Assembly (NCBI GenBank): GCA_963920665.1
Contig: OY987273.1
Location: 4,590,501-4,654,500 of the forward strand
DNA length: 64,000 bases
Reading direction: 5' to 3'
Source of the DNA: Straminergon stramineum
Lineage: Eukaryota > Streptophyta > Bryopsida > Hypnales > Calliergonaceae
The notes under the pieces were generated by a model, which ran no database searches, was not told the DNA's origin, and saw only the letters and a list, made by a program, of their open reading frames with translations. A program made the translations under genes and the position numbers. Shown here one piece after another: positions 50,501 to 62,319 of the stretch (its first letter is position 1; each line of letters starts with the position of its first letter).

Positions 50501-51120
50501 CTTCACTTGGCAAAATCACTTTGTAGTTTAGGGTCCTAAAAGTGGTATCCTAATTTTTCATTTGATGAAGTGAATGTTTCATTTCAGAAAGCTTTTGAAT
50601 AGGATATATGTAACAATATTGAATAAGGGTAGCTTCTACATTTCACTTGATTTTTGAGCTTTCAACTGAAAACGTCAATTGTACTTGCTTTTGAGATGCA
50701 AGAATAGAACTCATCTATTTCCTTATACCATAGTCCCCATGGAAAGATTTCAATGTTTGCAAAAATTCCACGATTGGGTAATGGTTGGCTTGAGGTAACC
50801 AAAAAGGTTGTCTTAGCTACAATGGTAGTCCACTCTCCTATGTCAAATGACCTCATCTTTTAACTATAATCTAGTATGATTTCACAAAATGTGGTTATAA
50901 GTACAAAACTGAGAATGTATGAAGAAAAAACCATTCACCACAATCAAAGAATTATAAGAATTTTTAATGAATTTTGTAGTTCAAAAAGAAAGTTTTGGCC
51001 TATGTACATAAAATCCTCAATAACAAGCATTTGGAATATCAACTAATTTTATTTGAATATGATTTTTGTTTTGGACTTATATTTAGTATTCCAATTCATA
51101 AAATAATCAATTTTATCAAT
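47580..51120. other. No gene recognised
   Basis: AT-rich flank of the polygalacturonase-like gene; its promoter should lie near 47,580-47,900. Short ORFs near 47,869-48,226 overlap on both strands and are not convincing. The rest is featureless. Confidence 0.45.
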
Positions 51121-51126
51121 CAAAAT

Positions 51127-52060
51127 TTAACCCCTAAAGGACCATTTGTCCCCTCAGGGGACAATTTGGGTCCGGGCAAGTTTCTGTTGTCTCAATTTTT
51201 AGTGATATTTTTTGGGATTTTTTGAGGTTGTGTATTTTTGCAAGAGCTTTGTGAAGATATATTTTTTTTATTTTAATTGATGACCGAGAACAAAAGTTAT
51301 GGCATAACAAGCAAAAATAGAGTTTGGTAGGCAATAAAGAAAAAATCACAAAAAGTCAAAATAATTTTGTTTTCAAATTTTTTTCTCAAATATTATATTT
51401 TTTTCTACATGTGAAGCTTTATTTCATTCAATTTGGACTAACAATGAGAAAGTTATGGACAATCTTACTTTTTCGGGCAATCTAAGCATCTTCTTGAAAT
51501 AATAACTTGTGGAATTTATTTTTGAATGCAATTTTTAAAATTTTTCTAAAAAAATTCTAAACAAGGTTGGATTCTCTTGCTAGAACAATCTCACCCTTGG
51601 GATTATTGTAATTCAGTTCCATCTAAAAGCTATTAACAATTTCGTTTTTTCTTCAATCTTGAACCCACCTCCTTTTAACAATTTTTTAATGAGTGAAAAT
51701 TAAGTGCTTTTTTCCCTAAATTTTCTTTGTAGATTCTCAAATCAACTACTTAACTTAAATCAATAGAAAATCAAAATCTGTAGTGCAAAAATTCTAAACT
51801 AAAAAGATTCAAAGTCAAAAATCTAGTCAAGGAAGGTGCAAAAAAACTTGTTTTCTTCAATTTAAATGCATATATCTTGCAATCTGCACGGTCAAAGTTT
51901 CTGAAATTTCTTCCATATATTCAAATAGTAGTGAAGTATAAGATCTTATGGTTGGATATGCAAAAAAGAACAATTTTTAAGTTTCTTTTCTCTTTGCAAT
52001 AGAAATGACAGTTTTGAGTGTTTTTTGATAGGAAAATCACCTTGGTCCTTTAGGGGTTAA
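51127..52060. mobile_element. TTAA-flanked non-autonomous element, family 1, second copy
   Basis: TTAA flanks (51,127-51,130 and 52,057-52,060) and ends CCCCTAAAGGACCA / GGTCCTTTAGGGG match the copy at 29,965-30,894, and the interiors align over most of their length (for example TTTCGGGCAAT, GAATGCAATTTT, ATCTCACC...GGGATTATTG). Length 934 versus 930 bases. No coding frame. Confidence 0.8.
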
Positions 52061-53035
52061 TAAACTGTGCATTATGATGCTTGCAAATCCCCAAATTTTA
52101 GCATTTTTCTCACATCTACGCATAGATCTAGAAATTTTATATTTCCCCCCAAAAACTAATTAGGAACACACATTTTGATCTTGTTGAGGTGTAAGAATTT
52201 TTTTTTCATTTTAGGGTCTTCTTACTTGATCAAAATGAACAAATTAGACAAACTTTAGAGTCTTTAAACTGAAATCACCTAATGAGTGTGTCAAAAGAGT
52301 GATACCCCAAGCCAACCATTGCCTGATTGTAAATTACAACATGCAAGTGTTGAAAGTTAGTAGTAATTGTTGCTTATTTGAAAACAATTCTAGCATTTCA
52401 AGGCTTCCAAAGACAATAGTGCCATTAGTTTCCTAGGGTCTCTGCCCAAAGGATTTAATTTATAAAAATGATTGATTATGATTTTTCTATTGAAGATATT
52501 GTGCAAAGGTGTCGATTGCAATCTTGACTTTCCATAGTGTTGAGGGTTCTTAGAAGTGAACCTCAAATACACTAGATCTTGGAGGAAGAATCACATTAAA
52601 GAATCATTTACGAAAGTAATATAGTACATTTTGAGAAGCCACAAATTCTTTGGATTTTGACATGTTAGGCCTTTTTACGTCATATTTTTATGGTGAAGAA
52701 CTTTTAAGATTTGACATGTCAAAAGAGCATTGAAAGACTTCAAAGCACTTTTGTAGTTTTAACAACCTCCTGGTTAAACATTGCTATCTTCAAATCCGTA
52801 AATCATATTGAAGTGTATTTTGTACACCTATAGGAACTTTAACATGTCAAGTTTGAATTTGTAAGGTTACAAGTAATAAAATTGATACAACTTATATACA
52901 AACTACTACAACCTATGAAAATGATGAATTTTTTGGCAATTTAGAGTGAATTCCTTTAAGCTCAGAAGTGGCCTTCGACATTTATGGGTTGAAGTGGGGA
53001 TTACTTTACTATGAACTTTAACGATTTGAGTCATC

Positions 53036-53285
53036 TGCATGAAATAGCGAAATTAGATTGCCTTTACAATTAGGTTGCCTTACTTCAAGAAAGTTACTTT
53101 ACAAGCCACTATAGGCAACAAAAAATTCTGCATATATTCCCATTAATATACACGAAGGGTTACGAGTCCCAATTACAACAATACATAATAGAAAAGTAAT
53201 GCATTCTTCCAGAATAATAGGAAATATTTATATAGTGTCAAATGTTAAGACATTAGTGTGGGGCAACCTAATTTCACTATGTAGT
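53036..53285. mobile_element. MITE copy 2, diverged
   Basis: It aligns with 16,041-16,279 (GAAATTAG.TTGCCTTTACAATTAG at the left, GGCAACCTAATTTCACTA at the right; similar interior including CCAATTACAACAA). The left end is degraded. Confidence 0.65.
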
Positions 53286-53329
53286 GTAGTGAAATACTTC
53301 TTTGCTTGACGAAGTGGGGTCCTTGAAAA

Positions 53330-54500
53330 AATTCTCTATTTATGAAAACCACATGATTGCATTGGTGCAGGTTTGGGCACCATGTGGAGCTTTGCACGAG
53401 GGTTAGTGGAGCTCCGGCTTTGGGTTAGCTTCGGAGTAGGTTTGGAGTTGTTGTGGTTAGGGCGCTCCAGCCCTAGATGGTCGTCATCTCCACTTGTAGG
53501 GGTTCGTCAACTCCTTTTCCTCATTCTTGATTTCCGTTTTCTTGCTATGGTGATGTAGAGAATTTGTCGACCTTGATTTTGTTCTTCTGGACGCCACTCA
53601 TTCTCGTTGTGTTTTCATTGTTGTCTAGGGTTCCATGCGCGGTGCGACTTCTCTGCACGTTGTGCGCCGTAATTGAGTGTGTTTGTGGTCATGTTCCATT
53701 TCTCTTATCATTCTTGTAAACTTTTCTCTATCTTTTCTCTCTTCATTTTCCATTTGCTTGCTAGAGCTTCACTTTCTAGTTCACTTGTGGAGGCAACGAT
53801 TCCATGTGGGTTCAAATTGCATATTAGCGGTAAGTACATTTGTGGGTTGCTAGGTGCGAGTTCAGTAGCCGCATCCAGGTATTTGGTACAGCCATGCGCT
53901 TCTCTCCTCTCTATGCGTTTGTGTTTTTTCTTTCGTGGTTAGTCTATGGCTTGCTCTACTTTTTGCATTTCTTCCATTCCATTGGTTACTCTTGAAAGTG
54001 TTTGTTGCAATGTTCGAGTCAATGAACTCTCTTCCATTCCAATGATTGTAGATAGAGCTTCATTCCTAGTTATGGAAGAGGTTGTTTCTTGATTTTTAAG
54101 TCTACACAAAAGTTATTCTAGTTCACAGTCTTGCTCAATAACTTTTCTGAAAAAACACATTGTAGATGGTTTAGGGTAATTCTATCGTTTATAGTGTTCA
54201 TTAGCTCAATTTGTAACTTGAAAATTAGTGATGCATCATTCATGAAGGTAGAGGTTTAGGTTCTTGCCAAAATTTCCAACAAATTATTTGCTTCTACTTA
54301 GTTCATGCTTTCTTCAAAGGAAATGAATGTCCCGAAGGAGTGAGCAGCAGTAGCGTTCAATTGGAGATACGATTTTCAAGCTGCAGCGATCTTGTACGCA
54401 AGTGTAGGTCAAAAACTCAATACTCAATCTCTTCATTCTTTGCATTTTGTAAAGGTACCCTATAACCGCGCAATCAATAGATGAAATAGTGAAAAAAGCT
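53330..54500. other. Non-coding leader-like region, richer in G and C
   Basis: GC content rises compared with the flanks. The region contains GCACCATGTGGAGC and other possible start sites but no supportable gene. Position upstream of the palindrome array and the 56-kb gene suggests a promoter or leader. Confidence 0.35.
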
Positions 54501-54510
54501 TGTGCCCATG

Positions 54511-55785
54511 TTCAGACCGCACAATCTAAATCTCCACAGCTCAATAAAAACTAAAATCAAAAATTGATGAGTCACCAGAAGTCGAAAAGAGGTTCAGACC
54601 GCGTGCTCTGAACTCTCAAACTAGAGGAATACAAAAGTCAACTTAGGTGTGAAAATGAATAAGATGTTAGGCCTCACATAATGCGATTTGAACATGTGCA
54701 ATTGAGAATGAACATATCCCCCCAAATAAATACTCTTTACAAGTCTAATAGGTTTAGACCACGCGGTCTGGACCTATTCAGTCGAATACTGACTCATATC
54801 TACAAAAAAGCAAAAGAGTCATAAAAAGGTTTAGACCGCATAGTCTGAACTATATCGTTCGGATTAAATTAGAATAAAAAGTAACCAAGAGTCAAATTGA
54901 TTGGTTTAGATCGCATGGTCTGAAATCGAGAACCAACGGAATAGAAATTATAATCTAGGTATACAAGTTAATCTGTTGTCATGCCTTAGACTATACGGAT
55001 TGAAAATTTGCCAGTGGGAATGAACTCATATAAATAAGTAAGTCAATATAAATTCAACATAGGTTTAGACCGCATGGTCTAAACCTCTTTAGCTGAATAG
55101 AATAATGACGAGAAGTAACGAAAGAGTAGTCCACTACATAAGTTCAGACAACGCGGTTTGAATTGTATTGTTAGAAAAAAATCATATCTAAAATAACAAG
55201 GACAAAGTCCCATACATAGCTTCAGACTCCACGGTTTGAATTGAATCGATCCAGTAAAATCATAACAAAAGTAACGAAAGAAAAATCCACTACATAAGTT
55301 TAGACTGCGTAGTCTGAACTATATAGTTAGAGTAAAATCATGTCCAAAATAACAAGAAGGAAGTCCACTAGATAGGTGAAGACCACGTGGTTTGAACTAC
55401 ACCGATAGAGTATATTTATCCTCAAAGTATTAGAAAATAATTATATCTGCTTTTGAGATTTAGACTTTGGTCTGATCTACTCTATCAGACTCGTAGAAAG
55501 TTACAACAAGAAACATTTGTCAAGATCATTTAAATAGATTGAAACTGCGATGCCTACAACTTATTACTAGAATCATCCAATTACCAAGATAAATTGACGT
55601 CCCAAATGCAGGACTTCAATAAATGCCTAATTTCTACAACATCAAGCGCTTGACCGAAAATGATACATATAATGACTTATAAGAAGTGAAGTTCAAACTG
55701 TGCGGTCTAAAACAATGTTATATCTACTCATGAAGCTTGCATTTTGAACCTTGTAAAATCCACTTTAGATCGCGTGGTCTGATCA
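54511..55785. repeat. Palindrome array 2, same motif as array 1
   Basis: Units resembling GGTTTAGACCGC / GCGGTCTAAACC occur near 54,511, 54,592, 54,751, 54,829, 54,903, 55,062, 55,141, 55,220, 55,296, 55,376, 55,690 and 55,762. Between 55,062 and 55,376 spacing is about 76-80 bases. Individual copies vary but keep dyad symmetry. Further single copies lie near 57,543, 59,890 and 60,105. The array precedes the plus-strand gene at 56,368. Confidence 0.75.
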
Positions 55786-55789
55786 AGTC

Positions 55790-56360
55790 AATTCCTGTGA
55801 ACAATGGCATGGAGTCCTTCCTGTAGAGTAAGCCACCTCTAATAGGATACATCCGAAGGATTTCGCAAGAGAGAATTCATGAATCCTAGTCGTCCCACAT
55901 TGATGACAAGGTTCCATTGGAATTCATCACATCGAAGTCGTTGTGGACAATAGAAATGAGTTATCTTCACGACTCTCCCGTCTTTAGTCTAGAAATAGGA
56001 TTTACCAAATCGGCAACTCTTGATGGAAATCGTTCAAAAATTTAGTAGTTGTTAATATTTATACAATGAAAGAAGCTATTCTAGTAGACGTCATAAACTC
56101 TAGTAATAATGCATTCGGAGTCATCATCATCCGAGTTGAAGACCAAATGACTTTCTGTCATGAGCGCATTATGAAAAACTACGATCACGTCCCCCACGTC
56201 TTCCAAATCCTCATACTCGACATCTAGGCGAAGTGTGAAAGTATCACGGATGACTTTTATGAGACTAGAAAAGCGGTGAGCCTATATCTACTTGATGCCA
56301 ACACTCTCCATACCGCAAGACTAACCATAGGAAACTTGTACATTTCATAACCAAAGGGAA
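55790..56360. other. No gene recognised
   Basis: Sequence between the palindrome array and the 56-kb gene. Short ORFs are unsupported. Confidence 0.35.
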
Positions 56361-56367
56361 AAAAAGA

Positions 56368-58998
56368 ATGGATGCAGAGGAGAGTGCCCCAAAGAAGAAA
56401 GGTGCCGAAGGCTCTAGCTCGAGGGTCTTGACGCACAGTCGTCCGCCGCCTATGTTAGTTGTTGCAGGTGCTATAAACATCAAAGCCCCTCGACTATCAA
56501 CAATGTAGTTGCAAGAGGGATGACAAGCCAATCCCCACATCACGATGTTGACTACCCGTGCAGCACCAATGCAACCTATTCGACCAAAAACAAGAGAGAA
56601 GATGAAGGCGAGGAAGCGGAAGCCATCATCGATTGCTAGATATTTGGTGGCCGATGATGAGGAAGGAGTGGAGAGATGGGTTAGACAACGTTGCAGTCCC
56701 ACGAAGCCCTCAGGATCACAAGGAGCGCCAGGCCCCTCAAGTCAGTCGACATTCACTAAAACTACTGTGGTGTTGGAGAAAGAGGCGTAGAGGCTAGCCA
56801 TCAGAAAAGTGAACAAGAAATGGGTGGACAACCCACTGACCGTGCCATTCAACCCCGCGGATGTATTGGACAAGCTATCCATAGTAATCGAGTTTAAGCC
56901 TGACTCGAAACGTAGTGAGGAAGGTGAAATGCAATGGTGCGTGAAGGCCAAAGCGATAGCCAATCAAAAGTTCAAAGAAGCATCGTCGTACATGTACATC
57001 ATTGGACAAGGCCGGTATTTTGAGCTAGATGTCAGGGACATGGTAAATGCAGACAAGAAGTCGGGAATCATTTTTTGGCCATTGGAGAAGGTTGGGGTCA
57101 TTGTTGTCCTTGATTGAATGGTGAAGCTCAACTTCACCAAGCAGATTTTGATAGTTATGCTCGACACGAAAATGAGGCCAACTTGTTGGAAGGACTGCAC
57201 CACAGTCGGGGCTTTGAAAATCATCAATGGTCAACACACGTAGATGGTGGCCAAGGAAATCATTTTAGATGAGACGTCTATCGATGATGTAGCGGTTGTT
57301 AAGAAGATGCACAAGTAGACATGCGAGATTTTGTGTTCTGACAACAAAGACCACTTCCACGCATTATTGTGCAAATGCAATGATGGGAATGTCACTAGTC
57401 CATATTTATCATTGCTGCCCGTGACCATAATGCATTGCCGCCATCTTTGGGAGAACACAAACAGACCTTCGCAACATTGGAAGAATGCGAGAGCATCCCA
57501 GCAAGAAGAGATGCACAAATCCTGCGAGGTATGTTCCTTGACCACTTTAGATCGCACGGTCTGAAGTTCATCTCATTGTAGTTTTGGTAATACCCCAATC
57601 CATTGTGATGAAGGAGTTGTACTAAAATTTTTCGATTCAAACTGCATAGTGTGAACCTTTATGTGAAGACGAATTCTGATTATCCCGATTTGTGCACCGG
57701 AATTCAAAATGAAGGTCGAACAGAGCTTTGAATCGACGAGTACTGCAAAGGGGGCTGGTGGTTCAAGGAAGGTAATCAATTTTGACAAGATGGGGGAGAG
57801 GAAGATCATAATGGCCTCCGATCGAACGTGGTCTATTTGGTAGGAGGTTTTCATGGAGCACGAGTCTGGTGGTCTATATGATATCAACTCCGGCCGTCCG
57901 TTCAATGAAATAACGGATAAGGTGGGTGCCACGAAGGTCTACAAATTCATGCCCACGAATCCAAACTAGATGAAGACTCAAGACGGACTAGAAGATGCTG
58001 CAGTGGGTGAGCTTGGTAGCAAAATCCTCGAGATTCCACTGAAGGTCTACATTGAAAGGCCTACTAGTTGGACTGAGGCCATTCCGTTTGCCATGTGGAC
58101 CACAAACAAGAAATAGAAGATTATTCTGGTGAAGAAAATTGTGGAGAGGGAGATGAAGGATGGGATCATCGAGACAGCCAACATTTTTGACGATGGAGAC
58201 TTTGTTCAGGCAACTTGGTAGGATCTAAAGGCGGAGTTGTGCATAACCGGATTCCACATGTGGCACCTCATGCAAGTCGATCAAAAGTGGCTAAGGAACG
58301 AGTGTGGGTCGGGGGAGAAACCCATGGACATGCCGGTTAAGCTCTTGGAGGCCTTGGATTGCGTAATGGATAATATCGCCTAGTTCCGAAACTGTCGGAA
58401 ATGTTCTTGGGGTTCAGTGTACAAGTGAGTTCACAAAAGTTCTACATTCAACCCACAGTTGTACATCTTCTAAAGGGAGAGGTGGGCCTTCTGTGAGTCA
58501 GGACCGGCATCTATCAAATATTGTAAGGTCGAAATCATAGACTTTCGATTGTTCTCGAGATTGGAGAAGATGAAGGTCAATTATGAGCACACATTGGTCC
58601 TCAAATAACTGAGGAAGGTGTCCGAGAACGCGATGTCAAGGGGTGTCCACAGGTGGATGTTCATCTTTAGTTAGGAAAGGATTGCCTCTATGGAGCAAAT
58701 GGTGTCGGACTTCTTTCCTAATGACAAGTTTAAGCGTGAATGTAGATATGTCTATTGCAAGGGCGAGCCAACATACTTGATGAAGTACAAGGACAAGGTG
58801 ATGTATCTCCAACGGCCTGCTAAATCATATTTGAACTCCAAATTAGTTAACGGCAAGGACCAAGTGCCACGCCTCTTGGTTGATGAAGACGTGCCCTTGG
58901 CGATAGATGACAAGATGTACAAGAATCGTGAAGCCTGTTGTCACGATTTTCCGTGGAGCATTTTGAATCGCGAGCTGCGGTACAAGGTGTATCTTTGA
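56368..58998 (+). pseudogene. Unrecognised transposon-type gene, with many in-frame TAG stops
   Basis: One plus-strand frame can be followed from ATG 56,368 to 57,530 and again from ATG 57,709 to a TGA at 58,996. A GTATGT donor near 57,530 suggests that the gap is an intron; it contains a TTTAGATCGC / GCACGGTCTGAA palindrome. In-frame stops: TAG at 56,506, 56,788, 57,241, 57,316, 57,841, 57,967, 58,114, 58,219, 58,381 and 58,672; TGA at 56,521, 57,115 and 58,426; TAA at 58,471 and 58,606. Coding-like character is clear from the uniform amino-acid composition (for example VDNPLTVPFNPADVLDKLSI, LMKYKDKVMYLQRPAKSYLN). Not recognised; no catalytic motif seen. It could be the structural or replication gene of a transposon. 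TAG sits mostly where glutamine would be natural. Confidence 0.55.
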
Positions 58999-59401
58999 GT
59001 CATTGAAAAGTTTTGCAGGGACCAAGGAACTGTAATGCTCGTCTTCGTTGGAGCCAAGGTAGTCTTGGCATGCTTGATAATGACCATGCTAGCGAGATGA
59101 TTTTGTTCACATGGAACCATCCTATTTTCATTTGATTCTTTTTATGATTGTTAATTGATGCGCATTTGTTGATGTCAGATGCTTTGTTGCAATTCTATGT
59201 CCTTTCGGTGGGCCATGAATTGGGCTCTCCTTGACCAATGTGTTCAACAAAAAATAGGTAATAGTTATTGGCCTGATGTGTTGGTTCCACAGCCACATGC
59301 TCTTAGATATCATTATGATGGCTAGAGCCTGACGCACTAGTGGGAGCTAGAAGAAGAGTCCAACTTGGTTGTCAAAGAAGTCCAACTCGGCTGTCAAAGA
59401 A

Positions 59402-60110
59402 GTGGACAATCCCGCCCTCGATATCGTCGAACCAGATGATGGCCACGATGGAGGGGACGAATATAGGGATGAAGACGAAATAGAGGATGATTTTGAGGAG
59501 GAGAGCGAGCTTCGAAATGTAGGGTCCTAGTCTCAGAACTCAGAGGCCAACAACACCACAAGGTCAAGTAGGAGAGGCGAGGTCCATCCACCGATTCCTT
59601 GCATGCCGAATTTCATCCCTCGACAACATTAGACCACCCATTTTGATCCCCTTGCTACACGTATTTCCTCTCCCTGTTCCGATCATTCGTCTTCTCATTC
59701 ATTGGAAACTTCTCATTGCTCTAAACCTACATCTCCTTCATCTCTTGCACGTTTGCGTATGAACCAGATTGTACTGTCTGATTCACTCCCTCCACTTGTG
59801 TCTACACCTCCCCTTTCTCCCCTTCCGTAGAGTCAGCCATCCCAGTTCGACCATGGTCATACCACAAACTCCCCAACCGTTGCCATCAGAGGATCAGACC
59901 GTGCGTCTGATCTTGTTGCCTAGTCTCCCCTACCTCCTTCACCTATTTCTCTTCCTACAGCTCCCCCTCTACCCCTGCCTTTATGTACATCTTCGGATCT
60001 CCCTCCACCCTCGTCTTCATATCCACCCTTTGATCTCCACCTCCCTCCTCCGTTGTCCTCAAGTCTACCATCCCCTCCCACTCCCTCTAACAGCTGTTGA
60101 ACAAAATCAG
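59402..60110 (+). pseudogene. Acidic, proline/serine-rich frame, fragment
   Basis: A plus-strand frame beginning about 59,330 is acidic (DDGHDGGDEYRDEDEIEDDF) and then rich in Pro, Ser and Leu (PLPPSPISLPTAPPLPLPL). It contains four TAG and one late TGA. A 24-base tandem duplication lies near 59,355-59,400. It may be a disordered linker of the same gene family as its neighbours; not identified. Confidence 0.4.
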
Positions 60111-60165
60111 ACCACGTGATCTTAATTCCCTCGTTCTTGGACGTGCTTCCGGATTGGCTCCTACT

Positions 60166-61323
60166 ATGGACTTGCCATCGAAACCTCCAAGGATGTTGAT
60201 TGAGGATATGCAAGTCAAGCTTGATGGATTGAAGGCTAGTCTCCCTGAAGATGCACAAGTGGAGATTTAGAAAGTGAGGTCTAAGCTCTCTGCCACTTCT
60301 CCTGAATCCATGGGTGAATCGGTGTCGGAGAAGATTGCGAGTGTGCAGATTAATGTGGATGCTTTGTTGTCGCACTTCCAAGCCAATGCCTCTTCCGTTG
60401 TTGAGAAAATCAAGGGGATTACAATGGTGCAAGTTTTTGTTGACACTCTCAAGTTTGAGCTTCCACCCACGACCGCTGAAGAGAGGAATTACATCTTGCA
60501 CATCCAGAGGATGGAGTAGGATCTTGTCAATGCCAAGAGCAATTCCAAGGAAATCCCCATCGACTTGGACAATGTGGATGAAGAGGAATTGGTTGTGCAT
60601 CTTTCCATGGCTGCAAAGGCTAGAGAGGATTTCAAGACAATCGCCAATGCGAAGGTGGCCGCTCGGGGAGGGTCGAGTTCTAGCTCAGGGGCTCCAACTC
60701 CGGGTCGGTCAAGCTCTAACCAGGCGACGGAGGAGGTCAAGCCCAAACTAAAGGCCAACATTTTGGCCTACACGGAGATCATAGCAGACCGGTACAAGAA
60801 GAAGCAGTTAGTGGAGGTGGAGAAGTTGAGCCAGACAATCAATGTACTATTGAAGGAGAGGGGAGAAAAGGAACGGTGGCACGAGGCTAGGGAATTGGAG
60901 AAGAAGGCAAGGCGTAGGGCCAAGAAGTTGGAGAAGGATAAGGAACTAGTGGAAAACCAGGTGATTTTGGCGAGTGTCAATGCACGCTTATAGATGATCT
61001 CACCTAATCTACCAATTCTAGTAATGCCGGTGACTCCCAACCCCAATCCTACGAGTGAGCTATAGAATGTGTTGGGGGTCTCCACGACCAACTCGCCCTC
61101 AGGGATGGCCTCTGTAGCGTCAGGATTGCGAATGATGTCCAACATGAATCCATCGCTGCTCTCAGGGAATGCTATTCCCAAACCAGAAGTCAATGACTTG
61201 GCCCTCAGTCAATTTCATTATATGCATGTGCTAGAATCATTCCATTGTTCAAGCATCCATGAAGACGATCCATACAACCTTGACATTGACTTGGGAGATG
61301 GGAGATCTCCTTCACTAACTTGA
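60166..61323 (+). pseudogene. Unrecognised gene with coiled coil, four TAG stops
   Basis: From ATG 60,166 one plus-strand frame continues to a TGA at 61,321, broken only by TAG at 60,268, 60,517, 60,991 and 61,063; no TGA or TAA occurs inside. The segment near 60,740-60,990 (KKKQLVEVEKLSQTINVLLK...ARELEKKARRRAKKLEKDKE) is a strong coiled coil with basic residues. The last part is proline- and serine-rich. Function unknown. Confidence 0.5.
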
Positions 61324-61329
61324 CTAAGC

Positions 61330-62280
61330 AGTATGCTCCCCATGTGCAGGCCCCTCTCGCTCTGGTGTAGCCTACGATGGTAGAGTAGGCTCCGGTAGAC
61401 TCGCCGGCCAGAGATGACGAAGCTCCCGTGGTGGGTAACCCCTCTACATAGCTCCCCTCGTTTAAGTTAAACCTTGATCCGAGGATGCTATGTGAAGGTG
61501 GTACATCGAGCTGATCGAAGGTCGTTCCGACAAGTCAATAGAGTCATGGGGTCTTACCTCTAGCGGGTGTCTTTTTCTTTTTTCAGACTTTGGTGAGCGT
61601 TCACAAGTTTTGCATACTCGTGCACATATTTTTGTACACTATTTTTGAAAAATGATTATAGTTGTCGTGAGACGTAAACTTGGAATCCACCAAGTTAGTA
61701 TAAGATAGGGTTACAATAGTATGGAATTTTTTTGAAAATTCCAATAGGGAAACAAAATGAGAACCTTCTTAGCCTAAACACCGCATTAAAGCTGAGAGGA
61801 TGATCCAAGTGTTCCGTAAAAGGATCCAGGACAGATCTGGATTCTAGAAACTCGGATAGTGACAGCCTACGGTCTAGAGTTCAAGTCTAGGAATCTAGGG
61901 AACTGTTACGGGTAAACGGTCCGCTTCTGGAATGGTCGATAAGATGACGGATACTTAATCCCGCCACTCCCATTTCTCCTCCCTCTTTCTTCCATAGTAG
62001 TTTTGCGCTCGTATAGTTGAGAGAAAGAATAATGAGTTAGTTTATCGATTTAGGAGCTACTATCTGTTTGTTTGCACTAGATCTGAACCTAGTTCCAATT
62101 CTCGATGGCGGAGGGAGATATCTAGAAACCCTTAGTTACGGCACGGATGGTCTATCCAACCATTCCTGAAAGATTGAGGGACCAGTCACAGTTAGAAGAT
62201 GACTTGAGCACGATAGGATGTGTTTGTCTGTTCCTTAGGCCATGGATTGTAAAGAATGATAGAATAATTTAAGAGCTCGT
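61330..62280. other. No gene recognised
   Basis: Non-coding sequence between two coding-like regions. Confidence 0.4.
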
Positions 62281-62319
62281 TATAGGAGCTCTGAATCAAT
62301 ATGAGCTGACAATGATGGG

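Noticed and set aside
53373..53942. ORFs at the start of the right-hand GC-richer region
   Set aside because: Short, compositionally biased, and without similarity to each other or to a known family.
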